64,000 nt of DNA. Source: Methanosaeta sp. PtaU1.Bin112 (GTDB lineage: Archaea; Halobacteriota; Methanosarcinia; Methanotrichales; Methanotrichaceae). The notes under the pieces were generated by a model that saw only the letters and a program-made list of their open reading frames with translations, searched no databases and was not told where the DNA came from. Every line of letters begins with the position of its first letter. Position 1 is the stretch's first letter. The stretch covers positions 33,686-97,685 of the forward strand of contig MVRL01000173.1 in assembly GCA_002067705.1 (NCBI GenBank), in the 5' to 3' direction. A program made the translations under genes and the position numbers. Positions 36,989 through 47,404 of this stretch are shown piece after piece.

Positions 36989-38118
36989 TGGCGGAAATAG
37001 TCCGAAAGATCGGATTTGTTATCAACCCCATTGCCGGCATGGGCGGATCAGTCGGCCTTAAGGGAACGGATGGCCTGGAGGCTGACGCCCTTGCCAGAGG
37101 AGCAAAGCCTCTGGCCGCAATGCGTGCTCGCTCATGCCTGAAGATGCTTTCCTCATTGAAGGAGAGTATTCTATTTTATACAGCAAGCGGCAAGATGGGC
37201 GAGGACGAGCTTCGGGAGAGCGGACTGCATTATGAAGTAGTCTACAAAGCAGAAGAAAGACCAAGCTCTCAGGATACAAAAAAAGCCTGCAAAGAGTTTC
37301 TGAAGAAGAAAGTTGATTTGATTCTATTCTGCGGAGGCGATGGAACTGCACGAGATATAGCCGGAATCATAGGCATGCTGCCAATGCTGGGCATTCCGGC
37401 CGGAGTTAAGATGCATTCCGGTGTGTTTGCCATCAGCCCTCAAGCTGCTGCAGAGCTGGCTATTGGCCTTGCTAAAGGGCAGCTAAATATTAGAGAGACT
37501 GAGATTGTTGATGTTGATGAAGAGCTATACCGGGCAGGAGAGCTGCAGACCAGGCTTTATGCTCTGGCTCGCACGCCCTACAGGTCCGCTTTGGTGCAGG
37601 AAAGAAAGAGGATATATAGCTCAGCGAACGAAGATGATTTTAAAGAACAAATTGCGCTCTTTGCTACAGAATTCATGAGGGATGGTTCGGCCTACATCCT
37701 GGGTGCAGGCACTACCACTGCTAGAATTGCAGAGAAATTGGGCGTGGAAAAGACGCTACTAGGCGTGGATGTTGTAAAGAATGGAAAGCTCCTTCTGAAG
37801 GATGCCTCGGAGAAGCAGCTGCTGGCCATGCTGAAAGAGGAGAAGGCAGTTAAGATCATTCTCAGCCCGATTGGAGCTCAGGGATTCATTCTGGGGCGAG
37901 GCAGCCAACAGATCAGCGCCGCTGTTTTAAAGCGCATAGGTGAAGAGAATTTAATAATAGTATCAACCCCCCATAAGCTGGCTGAAATTTCTCAGCTATT
38001 AGTTGACACTGGAGATATGCAAATTGACGCAATCCTGGCAGGAAAGAGATTGGTTGTCACGGGATACCGCATGGCCCAGAGAAAAGAGACCACTGCAGCA
38101 TCAATGGTGCACATATAA
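36988..38118 (+). CDS. ATP-NAD kinase family protein (COG3199-like)
   Basis: A protein of about 376 residues. The N-terminal half has the diacylglycerol/NAD kinase fold: GFVINPIAGMGGSVGLKGTDG at the start, read as GFVINPIAGMGG then SVGLKGTDG, and the nucleotide motif FCGGDGTARDIAG near residue 111. The C-terminal half (GAGTTTARIAEKLG, SPIGAQGFILGRGSQQ) is characteristic of the COG3199/AcoX-like group, whose true substrate is unclear. It overlaps the trpB2 stop by one base (TGATG), so the two are co-translated. Confidence 0.82.
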   Translation: MAEIVRKIGFVINPIAGMGGSVGLKGTDGLEADALARGAKPLAAMRARSCLKMLSSLKESILFYTASGKMGEDELRESGLHYEVVYKAEERPSSQDTKKACKEFLKKKVDLILFCGGDGTARDIAGIIGMLPMLGIPAGVKMHSGVFAISPQAAAELAIGLAKGQLNIRETEIVDVDEELYRAGELQTRLYALARTPYRSALVQERKRIYSSANEDDFKEQIALFATEFMRDGSAYILGAGTTTARIAEKLGVEKTLLGVDVVKNGKLLLKDASEKQLLAMLKEEKAVKIILSPIGAQGFILGRGSQQISAAVLKRIGEENLIIVSTPHKLAEISQLLVDTGDMQIDAILAGKRLVVTGYRMAQRKETTAASMVHI

Positions 38119-38193
38119 TTACTAAAGTACCACTTCCAAATTAAAACAGAAAAAATCAATACATTTATATTGCCAGAATTGCCTGAAGGATTC

Positions 38194-38538
38194 ATGAGTG
38201 CATTATCGCTAATTTCTGTGATTCTGCTCATGCAGGCCTCGTACTTCGATACTCAGGGAACCATTGCGGATGTGATCTCACCCACCTGTCTATTAATTGG
38301 AAATGATAAGCTAAATTTAGCAGATGTAGACGCCTCAGGGCTGACAGCCAGACAATATGCTTATCTGATGGATGACCTCAGAAGCAGCCTGATAGGAAAA
38401 AACGTGCTTGTCAAAGGGGGATATGTTTATTTTGACTTGACTGGAAGCTACAATTCCCATAGCATCAATGAGATGACACAAAAAGAGATATCAGACCTGA
38501 AAGAGATGTGCCTTTTTGGCTATGATATAGACTGCTGA
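38194..38538 (+). CDS. Small secreted protein, SNase-like segment
   Basis: A 114-residue product with an N-terminal signal (SALSLISVILLMQASYF). The body contains DKLNLADVDASGL and SSLIGKNVLVKGGYVYFDLTG, which resemble the LADIDAPE and LLxGKxV segments of staphylococcal-nuclease folds; the family's catalytic Arg and Glu are not evident, so it may be inactive or a different OB fold. The start at 38194 is preceded by GAAGGA and a TATA box (CATTTATATT, 38163-38172). The gene runs against the ATP synthase operon. Confidence 0.5.
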   Translation: MSALSLISVILLMQASYFDTQGTIADVISPTCLLIGNDKLNLADVDASGLTARQYAYLMDDLRSSLIGKNVLVKGGYVYFDLTGSYNSHSINEMTQKEISDLKEMCLFGYDIDC

Positions 38539-38618
38539 TATGATCAAGGATATCATATAGTTTAATTAGATATTATTAGTTTATTGATTATATTACTAAT
38601 TTCGCATATAAAATTATT

Positions 38619-38798
38619 TTATTGTGTATAATACTGCCATGCCCTCATGATATACTTGCCATAAAGAATCCATATGAGAACAAATATCCCAAAAATAATA
38701 TAAAGGTTGGTGATGTACACCAACCACTGAAGAAGACGCATCTTCTTCTCAGGCGTTCCAAACCAGTCCTCAGCTTTTCGCTCAAACCAGTTGGACAT
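38619..38798 (-). CDS. ahaG: Small membrane protein at the end of the A1AO ATPase operon (AhaG-like)
   Basis: A 59-codon frame starting 10 bases after the atpD stop. The product is MSNWFERKAEDWFGTPEKK..., amphipathic at the start, then one membrane segment (residues about 24-47: LVYITNLYIIFGIFVLIWIL) and a short C-terminal tail (MRAWQYYTQ). In Methanosarcina mazei the operon ends ahaB-ahaD-ahaG, ahaG being a small gene of unknown function; the identity here rests on position and size, not on a verified alignment. Confidence 0.65.
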   Translation of the reverse strand: MSNWFERKAEDWFGTPEKKMRLLQWLVYITNLYIIFGIFVLIWILYGKYIMRAWQYYTQ

Positions 38799-38808
38799 AG
38801 TCAGGCGA

Positions 38809-39501
38809 TCAAGCTGAAGCTTTGGCTGCAGCTAGCTCTGCCTGCTTCTTGGCTTCTTCTGCTGCAGCTTTCCTCTCGGACTTGCCCTTGAGCATCTTCA
38901 TCTTGACCAGGTTGTCCCTTTCCATCTCCTCCAAGGCCATGCCTATGAACTTGATAGTATCCTTGACATCAGGAATCACCTTGAACTCAAGAGCGTTGAC
39001 ACGCCTCTTGGTGCTGTCGATATCCTCGACGAGCCTTATCATGGCGGTCTCTACCTCTGCTGCCAGGATGATCTTGTCAAGCAACTTCTCATAGGCATCA
39101 GCTGCCTCATCAATGGCCGAACTGGTCCCAATGATGCCGTAGCCTCGCTCGAACATCTTCTTCTGCACGGCTTCCGCCGCGATCTTGGGAACCACTACAC
39201 CCATGATGTTTCTGGATTCAAGCTGGATGGCAGGCTCTTTTTGAAGGGAATAGGCCACGCTACCGATGGCGACAGTTCCCTCAACGGCCATGGCCATTTG
39301 AAGCCTCTGCTCAGCTACGATCAGAGCTTCAACCAGCTCTTTTCTTACTGTTTTGGCCTTGGCTAGCACCTCGAAGAACTCAATCATGAGGCCGTCACGC
39401 TTCATTTTGAGGAGCGAGTGACCAGTCTTTGCGACCTTCATCCTTCTCTTGAGAGCGATGAGCACTGCTCTGGTCGGTTTAGTTCCTCGAATTACGGCCA
39501 T
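38809..39501 (-). CDS. atpD: A1AO ATP synthase subunit D
   Basis: Central stalk subunit that rotates inside the A3B3 head. The 230-residue protein has the conserved N-terminus KPTRAVLIALKRRMKVAKTGHSLLKMKRDGL, read here as KPTRAVLIALKRRMKVA then KTGHSLLKMKRDGL, two long coiled-coil ends and an Ala/Lys-rich tail. The ATG at 39501 gives MAVIRGTKPTR; the longer reading overlaps atpB and lacks support. Confidence 0.93.
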   Translation of the reverse strand: MAVIRGTKPTRAVLIALKRRMKVAKTGHSLLKMKRDGLMIEFFEVLAKAKTVRKELVEALIVAEQRLQMAMAVEGTVAIGSVAYSLQKEPAIQLESRNIMGVVVPKIAAEAVQKKMFERGYGIIGTSSAIDEAADAYEKLLDKIILAAEVETAMIRLVEDIDSTKRRVNALEFKVIPDVKDTIKFIGMALEEMERDNLVKMKMLKGKSERKAAAEEAKKQAELAAAKASA

Positions 39502-39505
39502 GATC

Positions 39506-40894
39506 TCACTTCTTCGCTGCGCTTGCCGCGTACTTGGGATGGTATGCCTTGATGTATTTATCGTCAATCCTGGTTAGCATCGCTTCAGGCAGGTCTGCCA
39601 GAAGATCCCATCCAATCTGGAGGGTATCAAAGATAGACCTGTCCTCATCTCTGCCCTGGTTGACGAATCTCTTCTCGAACTTATCCGCGAACTCTAGGAC
39701 GAGCTTATCGCGTTCAGAGAGAGCCTCTTTGCCGACGATGGCTGCGAGACCGCGCAGATCGTTGCCCTCTGCATAGTAAGCATAGAGCTGATCCGATACT
39801 GCTCTGTGATCCTCGCGAGTATGGCCCTTACCAATGCCGGAGTTCATCAGCCGGGAAAGGGAGGGTCTGATGTCGACGGGCGGATAAATGCCCTTCCTGT
39901 GCAGCTCTCTGGAGATGATAATCTGACCCTCGGTGATGTACCCAGACAGATCCGGGATGGGGTGAGTGATATCATCGCCGGGCATGGTCAGGATTGGGAA
40001 CTGAGTGATAGATCCCTTCTTGCCCCTGATGATTCCAGCCCTCTCGTACTGAATGGCAAGATCAGTGTACATGTAACCGGGATAGCCGCGTCGTCCGGGC
40101 ACCTCTTCACGAGCTGCTCCCATCTGCCTCAGAGACTCGCAGTAATTGGTCATGTCCGTGTAGATGATGAGAACGTGCATGTCCAGGTCGAAGGCGAGAT
40201 ACTCAGCGGTGGTCAGTCCCAGCCTGGGCGTAAGAATCCTCTCTACAGCAGGATCGTCTGCCAGGTTAAGGAACACCACTGCTCTTTCCAGAGCACCGGT
40301 TCTCTCGAAGTCAGCCAGGAAGTGCTGGGCTTCCTCGTTGGTGATGCCCATGGCGCAGAAGATAACTGCGAAGGACTCGGCTTCGCCCAGGGCCTTGGCT
40401 TGCCTGGCAATCTGCAGAGCTACATCGTTATGGGGCAGCCCTGCACCAGAAAAGATGGGCAGCTTCTGGCCGCGCACGAGCGTATTTGTGCCATCGATGG
40501 TTGAGATGCCGGTCTGGATGAAAGCTCGAGGCTTCTCGCGGGAAGCTGGATTGATAGCTGCTCCGGCGATATCCCTCAGAACCTCGGGAACGATCTCAGG
40601 CCCGCCATCTCTGGGCCTTCCAGATCCGGAAAGGACACGTCCCACAATGCCTGGAGACAGGGGCATCTTGATAACGTCTCCAGTGAAGCTGACTGCGCTC
40701 TCCTTGGAAAGACCGCCGGTACCCTCGAATACCTGAATGACCACGATCTCATCGGAGGTATCCAGCACCTGGCCTCTCTTCAGCTCTCCGCCAGTCCTGA
40801 TCTCAACGAGCTCATTGTAGCCTACTGGCTCGGTCTTCTCTACGAAGATGAGTGGTCCGGAGATCTCAGTAATAGTTTTGTATTCCTTTGTCAT
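39506..40894 (-). CDS. atpB: A1AO ATP synthase subunit B
   Basis: Non-catalytic, nucleotide-binding-like subunit of the A3B3 head. The 462-residue protein has [20 protein letters not shown] at its start, [15 protein letters not shown] in place of a P-loop (as in all archaeal B subunits), [17 protein letters not shown] and the conserved [16 protein letters not shown]. Twelve bases separate it from atpA upstream and four from atpD downstream. Confidence 0.95.
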   Translation of the reverse strand: MTKEYKTITEISGPLIFVEKTEPVGYNELVEIRTGGELKRGQVLDTSDEIVVIQVFEGTGGLSKESAVSFTGDVIKMPLSPGIVGRVLSGSGRPRDGGPEIVPEVLRDIAGAAINPASREKPRAFIQTGISTIDGTNTLVRGQKLPIFSGAGLPHNDVALQIARQAKALGEAESFAVIFCAMGITNEEAQHFLADFERTGALERAVVFLNLADDPAVERILTPRLGLTTAEYLAFDLDMHVLIIYTDMTNYCESLRQMGAAREEVPGRRGYPGYMYTDLAIQYERAGIIRGKKGSITQFPILTMPGDDITHPIPDLSGYITEGQIIISRELHRKGIYPPVDIRPSLSRLMNSGIGKGHTREDHRAVSDQLYAYYAEGNDLRGLAAIVGKEALSERDKLVLEFADKFEKRFVNQGRDEDRSIFDTLQIGWDLLADLPEAMLTRIDDKYIKAYHPKYAASAAKK

Positions 40895-40906
40895 TTTGAA
40901 CCCTCC

Positions 40907-42637
40907 TCACTTCAGCGCCTTGAACTCGGAATCCATCTGAGCCATAACCTTTGCCAGGATGGGCTCATATTCGGCTTCCAGTCTCACCTTAGCCAGAGCA
41001 TCCTTGGACGGAACGGATGTGATCGCCGCTACAGGTATGCCCTTCTGAACGGCTTCGAAGGCATAATCCCTGAACTTCAGAATGGCAGCCAGGAGATCGA
41101 ACTGCTTCTTGTAGGGAGCGAATGTGTCCACGGGGTGGAAAGCGCTCTGTGCAAGCCAGAAGTTGATGATCATCCTTGCAACTTCCAGAGTGATCTGCTG
41201 ATCCTCAGGCAGGGCATCGGAGCCGACAAGCATCACAATCTCTTCAAGCTCGGCATTCTCCTGCAGAATGGCCATAGCGCGTCTCTTGTTCTTGTTCCAA
41301 TCCGGGCTGACATTCTCTACGAACCAGGGCTCTAGTGTCTGGTCGTACAGAGAATAGGAATCCAGCCAGTTGATGGATGGGAAGTGTCTGCGCTGTGTAA
41401 GCTTGGAGTCCAGTGCCCAGAATACCTTGACCATTCTCAGGGTGTTCTGAGTAACGGGTTCTGTGAAGTCTCCGCCAGCGGGGGATACTGCGCCCACAAT
41501 GCTAACCGAGCCCTGGCCGCCGTTGAGAACCTCAGCACGTCCGGCACGCTCATAGAAGTCAGCAAGTCTGGCACCGAGGTATGCTGGATAGCCTTCCTCA
41601 CCAGGCATCTCTTCTAGACGGGAGCCCATCTCTCTCATGGCCTCTGCCCATCGGGAGGTGGAGTCAGCGGTCATCAGGCAGTCGTAGCCCATATCTCTGT
41701 AGTACTCTGCCGTGGTCATTCCAGTGTAAATGGATGCCTCACGAGCAGCCACAGGCATGTTGGAGGTATTGGCGTAAACGATAGACCTCTCCATGAGGGG
41801 TCTGCCGGTCCTGGGGTCCTGCAGCTCTGGGAACTCATGCAGCAGATCGGCCATCTCATTGCCGCGTTCGCCGCATCCCACGTAAATCACAATATCGACA
41901 TCTGCCCACTTGGACAGGGTCTGCTGCATAACTGTCTTTCCGGTACCGAATCCGCCGGGAATGGCTGCGGTTCCGCCCTTGGCCAGGGAGAAGAATCCGT
42001 CCACAACTCTCTGTCCTGTTCTGAGGGGAATGGTAGGCGCAAGCTTCTCAGCTACTGGCCTGGCCTGTCTCACCGGCCATTTCTGGACCATTGTGATCTT
42101 TGAGCCGTCCTCCAAGACAGCTACGGTTTCGTCGACATTGAAGTTGCCGGAGTAGATCTCTTTTATAGCTCCGCCCTTCATCTTGGGCGGGACCATGATC
42201 TTATGCTTGATGAGCAACTGCTCCTGGACCTCACCGATCGCCTGGCCGGGCTTGACAACATCGCCCTTTTTCACTACAGGCTTGAACTCCCACTTCTTCT
42301 TGTGATCAATGCCATCAACGAAAAGGCCACGGCTGATGAAATCGCCAGACATCTCTGCCAGCTTTGGCAGTGGCCTCTGGATACCGTCGTAAATCTGAGT
42401 CAGAATACCTGGACCCAGTTGTGCCACGAGTGGAGCGCCTGTCTCTTTGACGGGCTCGCCGGGCCGCACGCCGCCCGTATCCTCGTATACCTGAATGATA
42501 TGTTTATTGCCGGAAATGCCGATGACCTCGCTCATCAGGCCTTCCTCACCGACCAATACCAGGTCGTACATGGAAGACTTCAGGCCGACAGCCTGAACCA
42601 GTGGTCCGGCGACACGCTTTACTTTCCCTACTTCCAT
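40907..42637 (-). CDS. atpA: A1AO ATP synthase catalytic subunit A
   Basis: Catalytic subunit that makes or splits ATP. The 576-residue protein has the P-loop [14 protein letters not shown] (near residues 228-241), the Walker-B-like GCGERGNEM, and the non-homologous region (residues about 110-190) typical of A/V-type enzymes. [26 protein letters not shown], read in two parts as [18 protein letters not shown] and [12 protein letters not shown], is the family signature. The atpF stop lies within its first codons (10-bp overlap). No intein is present. Confidence 0.96.
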   Translation of the reverse strand: MEVGKVKRVAGPLVQAVGLKSSMYDLVLVGEEGLMSEVIGISGNKHIIQVYEDTGGVRPGEPVKETGAPLVAQLGPGILTQIYDGIQRPLPKLAEMSGDFISRGLFVDGIDHKKKWEFKPVVKKGDVVKPGQAIGEVQEQLLIKHKIMVPPKMKGGAIKEIYSGNFNVDETVAVLEDGSKITMVQKWPVRQARPVAEKLAPTIPLRTGQRVVDGFFSLAKGGTAAIPGGFGTGKTVMQQTLSKWADVDIVIYVGCGERGNEMADLLHEFPELQDPRTGRPLMERSIVYANTSNMPVAAREASIYTGMTTAEYYRDMGYDCLMTADSTSRWAEAMREMGSRLEEMPGEEGYPAYLGARLADFYERAGRAEVLNGGQGSVSIVGAVSPAGGDFTEPVTQNTLRMVKVFWALDSKLTQRRHFPSINWLDSYSLYDQTLEPWFVENVSPDWNKNKRRAMAILQENAELEEIVMLVGSDALPEDQQITLEVARMIINFWLAQSAFHPVDTFAPYKKQFDLLAAILKFRDYAFEAVQKGIPVAAITSVPSKDALAKVRLEAEYEPILAKVMAQMDSEFKALK

Positions 42638-42927
42638 AAATCAACACCTATTGCCCTTTTAATCTTCTCTCTCATCTCTGTGCTCTGCTCGGTTCCGATA
42701 GCGACAATGGTAGGCTTGATAGACTCTGATAGCTGCTCCTGGAGCCTCTTTGGCAGCCTATTATAATCCGATTGTTTCAAGACTAGAATCCCTACATTGG
42801 AATCTGCCATGACGTCGCCAATCTTAGAGACCAGCTCCTCTTCAGTGTTAGCCGGATAGGATTTTTTTATTCCTGCCAGATTGAACCCGAGGACGCTATC
42901 GCTGCCTCCTACAAAAGCAATCTCCAT
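42628..42927 (-). CDS. atpF: A1AO ATP synthase subunit F
   Basis: Small central-stalk subunit that regulates coupling. The 99-residue protein begins MEIAFVGGSDSVLGFNLAGI, has ILVLKQSDYNRLP and ends IGVDLWK. The ATG at 42927 lies two bases after the atpC stop; the upstream in-frame start would add nine residues overlapping atpC. Confidence 0.92.
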   Translation of the reverse strand: MEIAFVGGSDSVLGFNLAGIKKSYPANTEEELVSKIGDVMADSNVGILVLKQSDYNRLPKRLQEQLSESIKPTIVAIGTEQSTEMREKIKRAIGVDLWK

Positions 42928-42928
42928 T

Positions 42929-43978
42929 TTAGGCCACCACCACTTGCTCCTCAATGAGTTCAGCAGGAAGTCCGGCTTCTTTTCCTCTTACGATCTTCCT
43001 GATGTTGGAAACTTCAGTCTCTTTGCTCACCATATAGCCGAGCACCGGCAAGATAGATAACGGATGATAGTTTGAAAGAGCCCATGCATACCGGATGAGA
43101 TAAGCCTTCAGCCTGGCCTCGACCCTGCTGACTGCATCCATATCTGCAGATGCGATATCAGAGATAGAGGACCAGAATGGATATCCTTCAAGCCCGCGCA
43201 GAAACTCGCCGAACGGCTGACCAGCCATACGGCTCAACTCTCCGTGAAGCTTGCCTCCGGGGATGAGATTCTCTAATATCACGGCCGCATCGACGCCTGC
43301 TTTATTCATCCGGAAGAGGGTGATCAGATTTCTTATATCGACCTCTCTCCGAACGTATTTGAGCAGCAGGCCTCCGCCCACAGATAGAGTTCCGCCCACA
43401 GCTCTCTCCATTCTGAAGTAATAGAGCTTGTCCAGAGCGTTCTCGAGCGATGCCAAATTCTTGCCGTCGTATTGCGCCAGTGCGCTGGAATAATCAGTCC
43501 CATCAAAGGCCGATATGATGTCGGTTATGGAATCCTTTTTGGCCAGCTCTTCAAGGTACTCTGCTGATAGCTCGCCAGCAGGCACGAGATGTTTTGCAAT
43601 CTCAATGTCCGTGGCCCCGTAGAACTTGCCTCGCATTATGGTCTTGATGTTCCATACATCCCAACGCCGGAGGTACTCCAGAATCAGGAATGAAGGCTCA
43701 TCTATTGAGACCTCCTCAAGCTTCCTGAAGGTCTTTGCCAGATTGGCAAAGGTGGCGTGTTCAATTAGATCCACACCAGAGTAGTCCTTGGACAGCGCGT
43801 CGATCTCATCTTTGTACTGGGTCTCTTCCAGGTAACGAGCGATCTCGGCCATCTCCATATTCATCATCCTGGCGTACATCTCCGCCGGGATGAGCTTGGT
43901 CTTCATCGCCCGGACTCTGCCCGTGATGTAAGCGTACTTCACCGGTAAACCAAACTTCGGCAAACGTAGTACAGGCAT
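42929..43978 (-). CDS. atpC: A1AO ATP synthase subunit C
   Basis: Connects the rotating central stalk to the membrane ring (V-ATPase subunit d homologue). The 349-residue, all-helical protein has [17 protein letters not shown] near the start and three repeated helical units, including [16 protein letters not shown] and [13 protein letters not shown]. The ATG at 43978 is preceded by GGTGAGG, which also holds the atpE stop. Confidence 0.93.
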   Translation of the reverse strand: MPVLRLPKFGLPVKYAYITGRVRAMKTKLIPAEMYARMMNMEMAEIARYLEETQYKDEIDALSKDYSGVDLIEHATFANLAKTFRKLEEVSIDEPSFLILEYLRRWDVWNIKTIMRGKFYGATDIEIAKHLVPAGELSAEYLEELAKKDSITDIISAFDGTDYSSALAQYDGKNLASLENALDKLYYFRMERAVGGTLSVGGGLLLKYVRREVDIRNLITLFRMNKAGVDAAVILENLIPGGKLHGELSRMAGQPFGEFLRGLEGYPFWSSISDIASADMDAVSRVEARLKAYLIRYAWALSNYHPLSILPVLGYMVSKETEVSNIRKIVRGKEAGLPAELIEEQVVVA

Positions 43979-43983
43979 CGTCC

Positions 43984-44532
43984 TCACCCGAATAAGATCC
44001 TGGAAACCTCTTTCATGCGGTTATTAAAGACCTCACGCGCAAGAGTTTCGTAGGTTAAATCGTAACGTAGAGCACCATCGTTGCTCTCAACCACAGCGCC
44101 GCCAATGATGTCCAGATTCCCGCCGTATTTTGAGGCGAGAGAGGATATGAAGGCCTCATCTCTCTTGTTGGAGAAGACCTTCATCTCCTTGAGATCGTGG
44201 GGCTCGAGCAGCTTCTTGAGCATGGCCTCGTTATCCTTCTTGGGAAGATTCTGCAGCTTCTCAAGAAGCTTCGTCCTGGCCTTCTCAAGGAGATCCTTAT
44301 GGACATTCAGCTCCGATCTCTTGACCTCGAGATTGGCGCTGGAGATCTCCCTGCGCTCGATAGCCTCAACCATGTGTCCAACCTCCGATTCCTTTCTGGA
44401 CTTAATCTCTGCGGCACGTTCCCTAGCTTCATTGAGTATCTTTGCAACCTCTTGGTCGGCCTCACCGTTTATCTGAGCGACCTTGTCCTTGCTGGTTGCT
44501 AGGATGGACTCAACCACTGCATCTAGTGCCAT
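43984..44532 (-). CDS. atpE: A1AO ATP synthase subunit E
   Basis: Peripheral stalk subunit that pairs with subunit H as a coiled coil. The 182-residue protein has a long charged N-terminal helix (residues about 15-95) and a globular C-terminal part with [28 protein letters not shown], read as [16 protein letters not shown] then [11 protein letters not shown]. It lies six bases before atpC and about 30 bp after atpK. Confidence 0.93.
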   Translation of the reverse strand: MALDAVVESILATSKDKVAQINGEADQEVAKILNEARERAAEIKSRKESEVGHMVEAIERREISSANLEVKRSELNVHKDLLEKARTKLLEKLQNLPKKDNEAMLKKLLEPHDLKEMKVFSNKRDEAFISSLASKYGGNLDIIGGAVVESNDGALRYDLTYETLAREVFNNRMKEVSRILFG

Positions 44533-44561
44533 TGCCTCTCACACCCTTGGAAATGGCTGAT

Positions 44562-44828
44562 TTAAGGCGTCACGATGGCTGCGAAAGGTGTCCAGGCGAA
44601 CATCAGAATCAGCGATACGGCGAGACCGAAGATGATCAGTGTCTCCGGCAGAAGCATCAGGAACAGACCCTTGCCCAGGAATCCGGGCTCCTCTGCCACG
44701 ACGCCCACCACAGCAGCGCCGATACCCTGCTCACCAACACCAGCACCGATGCCTGCTAATCCAGTAGCCAGGCCAGCGCCAACAGCCAACAATCCGTACA
44801 GTACTCCTGCATCTGCTACAACTGCCAT
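44562..44828 (-). CDS. atpK: A1AO ATP synthase subunit K (c-type proteolipid)
   Basis: Rotor-ring subunit. The product of about 88 residues consists of one hairpin of two membrane helices (residues about 8-35 and 55-85) with a GVGEQGIGAA loop and an ion-binding Glu in LLPETLIIFGL. The ion could be H+ or Na+; I do not see the full Na+-binding set. The start at 44828 has GGAGGATTGAGG upstream. A 67-bp AT-rich gap separates it from atpI, the longest in the operon, leaving room for an internal promoter or processing site to raise K output. Confidence 0.92.
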   Translation of the reverse strand: MAVVADAGVLYGLLAVGAGLATGLAGIGAGVGEQGIGAAVVGVVAEEPGFLGKGLFLMLLPETLIIFGLAVSLILMFAWTPFAAIVTP

Positions 44829-44895
44829 TTTCCTCAATCCTCCTTTATATGAATATTACATTTAGCATTCAAATTTTCAATTCGAACTATCGAAC

Positions 44896-46929
44896 TCATG
44901 CCTTCAAGAACCTCCGGACATGTCCGAAGGGACTGTACTCCACTCCACCACCATGTGCGCTGTAGAACTTGGTGAACATCTCCACATAATGCAACCTGAG
45001 AGGATGCATGAACGGAGACAGGATTCCCAGCAGGAAGTTGATGAAGTGCACTACCACCAGGATCAAGATACCTGCGATGATGGCCGGTATCGTGAACTCA
45101 GCGCTGTTGGTCGCTCCGCCGCTCAGCATGGGCATTATGACATAGAATGCCAGCTGGTTAGCAGCATAAGCCAGACCGACCGAAGCCAGGCCGATGGCCA
45201 GAAGCCTGAGATATGAGATCAAATTGCTCACATAAGATGGCACGTGAGCCAGACCCATAGCGCCTTCCGGACCCATAACCAACATCACTATGGAGACAAC
45301 TACCACGATGATGCCCAGATATGTCAGAATCGACTGTCCCATGATCAATCCCAGTAGAGCTATGCAGAAGAACACCTGGAAGAGCATCACAGGCAGCCTC
45401 TCGAAATAGGCATGCTTCTTCTCGCCATAGTTCAGCTCCGTCTTGATTCCCAGAATGGAACCAACACCGCAGTGAATGACGCCGATAAAGATACTGGTTC
45501 CGATCAACAGCAAAACCGCATTAGTCGCCAGACGATCCAGCGGGAATATGCCCAGCGGGCCCAACCTTCCCAGCGTACCGAAGACACCTTCACCGAAATA
45601 GAGACCGGCCTCTTTTGCTAGCTCGATCTCATGTTCGTGCATGTGCCCCATAATTCTGCCCCACAGACCCAGTGGGCCGAATATCTCGCCAAAGAAGATG
45701 CCGAAGATGACCGCCCAAACGCCTCCGACCATAACGACGTTGATCAGCTGCTGCCAGCCTGGTGTTCTGAACTTCTTCTTGAGCATCATCAGAACAATCA
45801 GAATCATTACGCCATAGCCGACATCACCCAAAATCATGCCGAACATGATTGGGAAGAATACGAATATCAGCAACGACGGGTCAAATTCCTTGTATTCAGG
45901 AATGGCGAACAGCCTTGTGATCAGCTCATAGGGCTTAACCAGGCTCGGATTATCCATCTGGCTTGGCACGTCTTCGCCTTTCTCGACAAGCCCCTCCGCC
46001 TCTTTATCAGCGATAAGGGATACTTCAATCTTGCCGCCGGCAGCGCTCTCCAGCTCGCTCTTGAGCCTGCTGAACTGATCTGCAGGAACATACCCATCAA
46101 TAACGAAAGCATTATCCGTCTCAGCGAACCTGAGTGGTGCCTCGGTCTTGCGGGTCTCCATGGACAGATATTCATCAGTTGCCAGCATCAGATCTTCGTA
46201 CTGCTTCTTTATATCGACGAGCTTCTTCTGAAGGGGAGCTTTTTCGCCTTCCAGAGATTTGATGCTCCCTTCAAGAGAAGCAATAGCCGAATCAACATTG
46301 CCCTCCAGCTTGGGCACAGATAATTCTGAAAACCCATGCTCAGAGAGGACTGAAGATACCTCGCCGGCCTTATCTGCAGGCACAAATACCGCTACAAAAG
46401 TTGCATTCTTGGCGCTTCCGGAAAATATCTCATTTGCCGGAGATACCCTCGCCACATCGGCATCCACTGGTGTTTTTGCCGTGCCGACGAAGGTCGCCAG
46501 AGATTCATAACCATAGTAAGCATCTAAAGGCAAAGGCAATACGGCCAATGGAGTCAGAGATTTGATCTGATCCTGCTTGGACTTAACTTCCGCTTCGATA
46601 GCAGCGATACGCTCATAAGTAGCAGTAACATCTGCTCCGACATTATTGAGAAGGTTATCCATCTCCGATAGAACCTGGCTCTCGGGATAGGTCTTATCAG
46701 GAGCCTTATTTTTCAGATCAAGATATCTGGTTATCGATCTGAGCTTAATAAGATCCTCGGAGTACTCTTTGGCTTTGCCGATAGGCTTGCCTATCTCAAA
46801 CTGAGGTTGGCTGCCATTATAGTTAACAATATGAAGCAAGCGCAACTCATGCAGCTTTTCTACGACTGGAGATATTACGCTCTTTGACCCGGCGACGACA
46901 ACACGACTCATCTTTACGGGCCTAAGCAT
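44896..46929 (-). CDS. atpI: A1AO ATP synthase subunit I (a-type)
   Basis: Membrane stator subunit carrying the two half channels. The 677-residue protein has an N-terminal cytoplasmic coiled-coil half (residues about 1-340) and a C-terminal half with seven or eight membrane helices, including FGMILGDVGYGVMI and SYLRLLAIGLASVGLAYAAN, in which the conserved Arg that meets the c-ring carboxylate lies in SYLRLLA. It overlaps atpH by eight bases. Confidence 0.95.
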   Translation of the reverse strand: MLRPVKMSRVVVAGSKSVISPVVEKLHELRLLHIVNYNGSQPQFEIGKPIGKAKEYSEDLIKLRSITRYLDLKNKAPDKTYPESQVLSEMDNLLNNVGADVTATYERIAAIEAEVKSKQDQIKSLTPLAVLPLPLDAYYGYESLATFVGTAKTPVDADVARVSPANEIFSGSAKNATFVAVFVPADKAGEVSSVLSEHGFSELSVPKLEGNVDSAIASLEGSIKSLEGEKAPLQKKLVDIKKQYEDLMLATDEYLSMETRKTEAPLRFAETDNAFVIDGYVPADQFSRLKSELESAAGGKIEVSLIADKEAEGLVEKGEDVPSQMDNPSLVKPYELITRLFAIPEYKEFDPSLLIFVFFPIMFGMILGDVGYGVMILIVLMMLKKKFRTPGWQQLINVVMVGGVWAVIFGIFFGEIFGPLGLWGRIMGHMHEHEIELAKEAGLYFGEGVFGTLGRLGPLGIFPLDRLATNAVLLLIGTSIFIGVIHCGVGSILGIKTELNYGEKKHAYFERLPVMLFQVFFCIALLGLIMGQSILTYLGIIVVVVSIVMLVMGPEGAMGLAHVPSYVSNLISYLRLLAIGLASVGLAYAANQLAFYVIMPMLSGGATNSAEFTIPAIIAGILILVVVHFINFLLGILSPFMHPLRLHYVEMFTKFYSAHGGGVEYSPFGHVRRFLKA

Positions 46930-47248
46930 GTAACAACCCCATAAACTCCTTAATCAGATATTCGACTGCTTTGTCCAGCTTTGCACTGGCGCTGCCGCTC
47001 ATTGAGCTGACACTCTTCTCACCGCTGTTGACGATCGATGTTTTCTTGGCTTTTACATCGCTCTCGGCTTTAGCAACGCTCTTGTTATAGTAGTCCTGTG
47101 CATCAGTCTCGGCGGATTTGACGAGGTTTGCAGCTTCAGTAGTGGCAGCGGCTATCCTTTTCTCCTTTTCGTCCAAAGCCCGCTGGACTGCGGCCTTGGC
47201 TTCAGCCTCTGCCGATTTAATTTTCGATAAGATATCGTCTCTAGCCAT
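46922..47248 (-). CDS. atpH: A1AO ATP synthase subunit H
   Basis: Peripheral stalk coiled-coil partner of subunit E. The 108-residue protein is almost wholly charged helix (residues 5-105) with the alanine/lysine heptad pattern expected. It is the first gene of the operon, with AGAGGGATCAG before the ATG. The order H-I-K-E-C-F-A-B-D-(G) matches the aha operon of Methanosarcina. Confidence 0.92.
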   Translation of the reverse strand: MARDDILSKIKSAEAEAKAAVQRALDEKEKRIAAATTEAANLVKSAETDAQDYYNKSVAKAESDVKAKKTSIVNSGEKSVSSMSGSASAKLDKAVEYLIKEFMGLLHA

Positions 47249-47349
47249 CTGATCCCTCTACGTCTTCCCTCACTACACCTCTTCTGTTTTTCAAACAGCG
47301 CTACATCACTTTTGGCTCGTGATAAACGTTCAGATCCATCCTCATCTAC

Positions 47350-47367
47350 CAATATAAACTCTTCGGT
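47350..47367 (-). promoter_or_regulatory. Probable promoter of the A1AO ATP synthase operon
   Basis: On the minus strand, CGAAGAG (BRE-like) runs into TTTATATTGG (TATA), centred near 47355. A start about 25 bases downstream would give an untranslated leader of about 80 nt before atpH at 47248. No other TATA box of similar quality lies between the RuBisCO remnant and atpH. Confidence 0.5.
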
Positions 47368-47404
47368 TTTGATTTGAGGAGAGAGCTGAGCATGAGCTTT
47401 ATCC

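Noticed and set aside
39806..40504. 232-codon plus-strand ORF opposite atpB
   Set aside because: atpB is unambiguous; the antisense frame has no start signal or motif.
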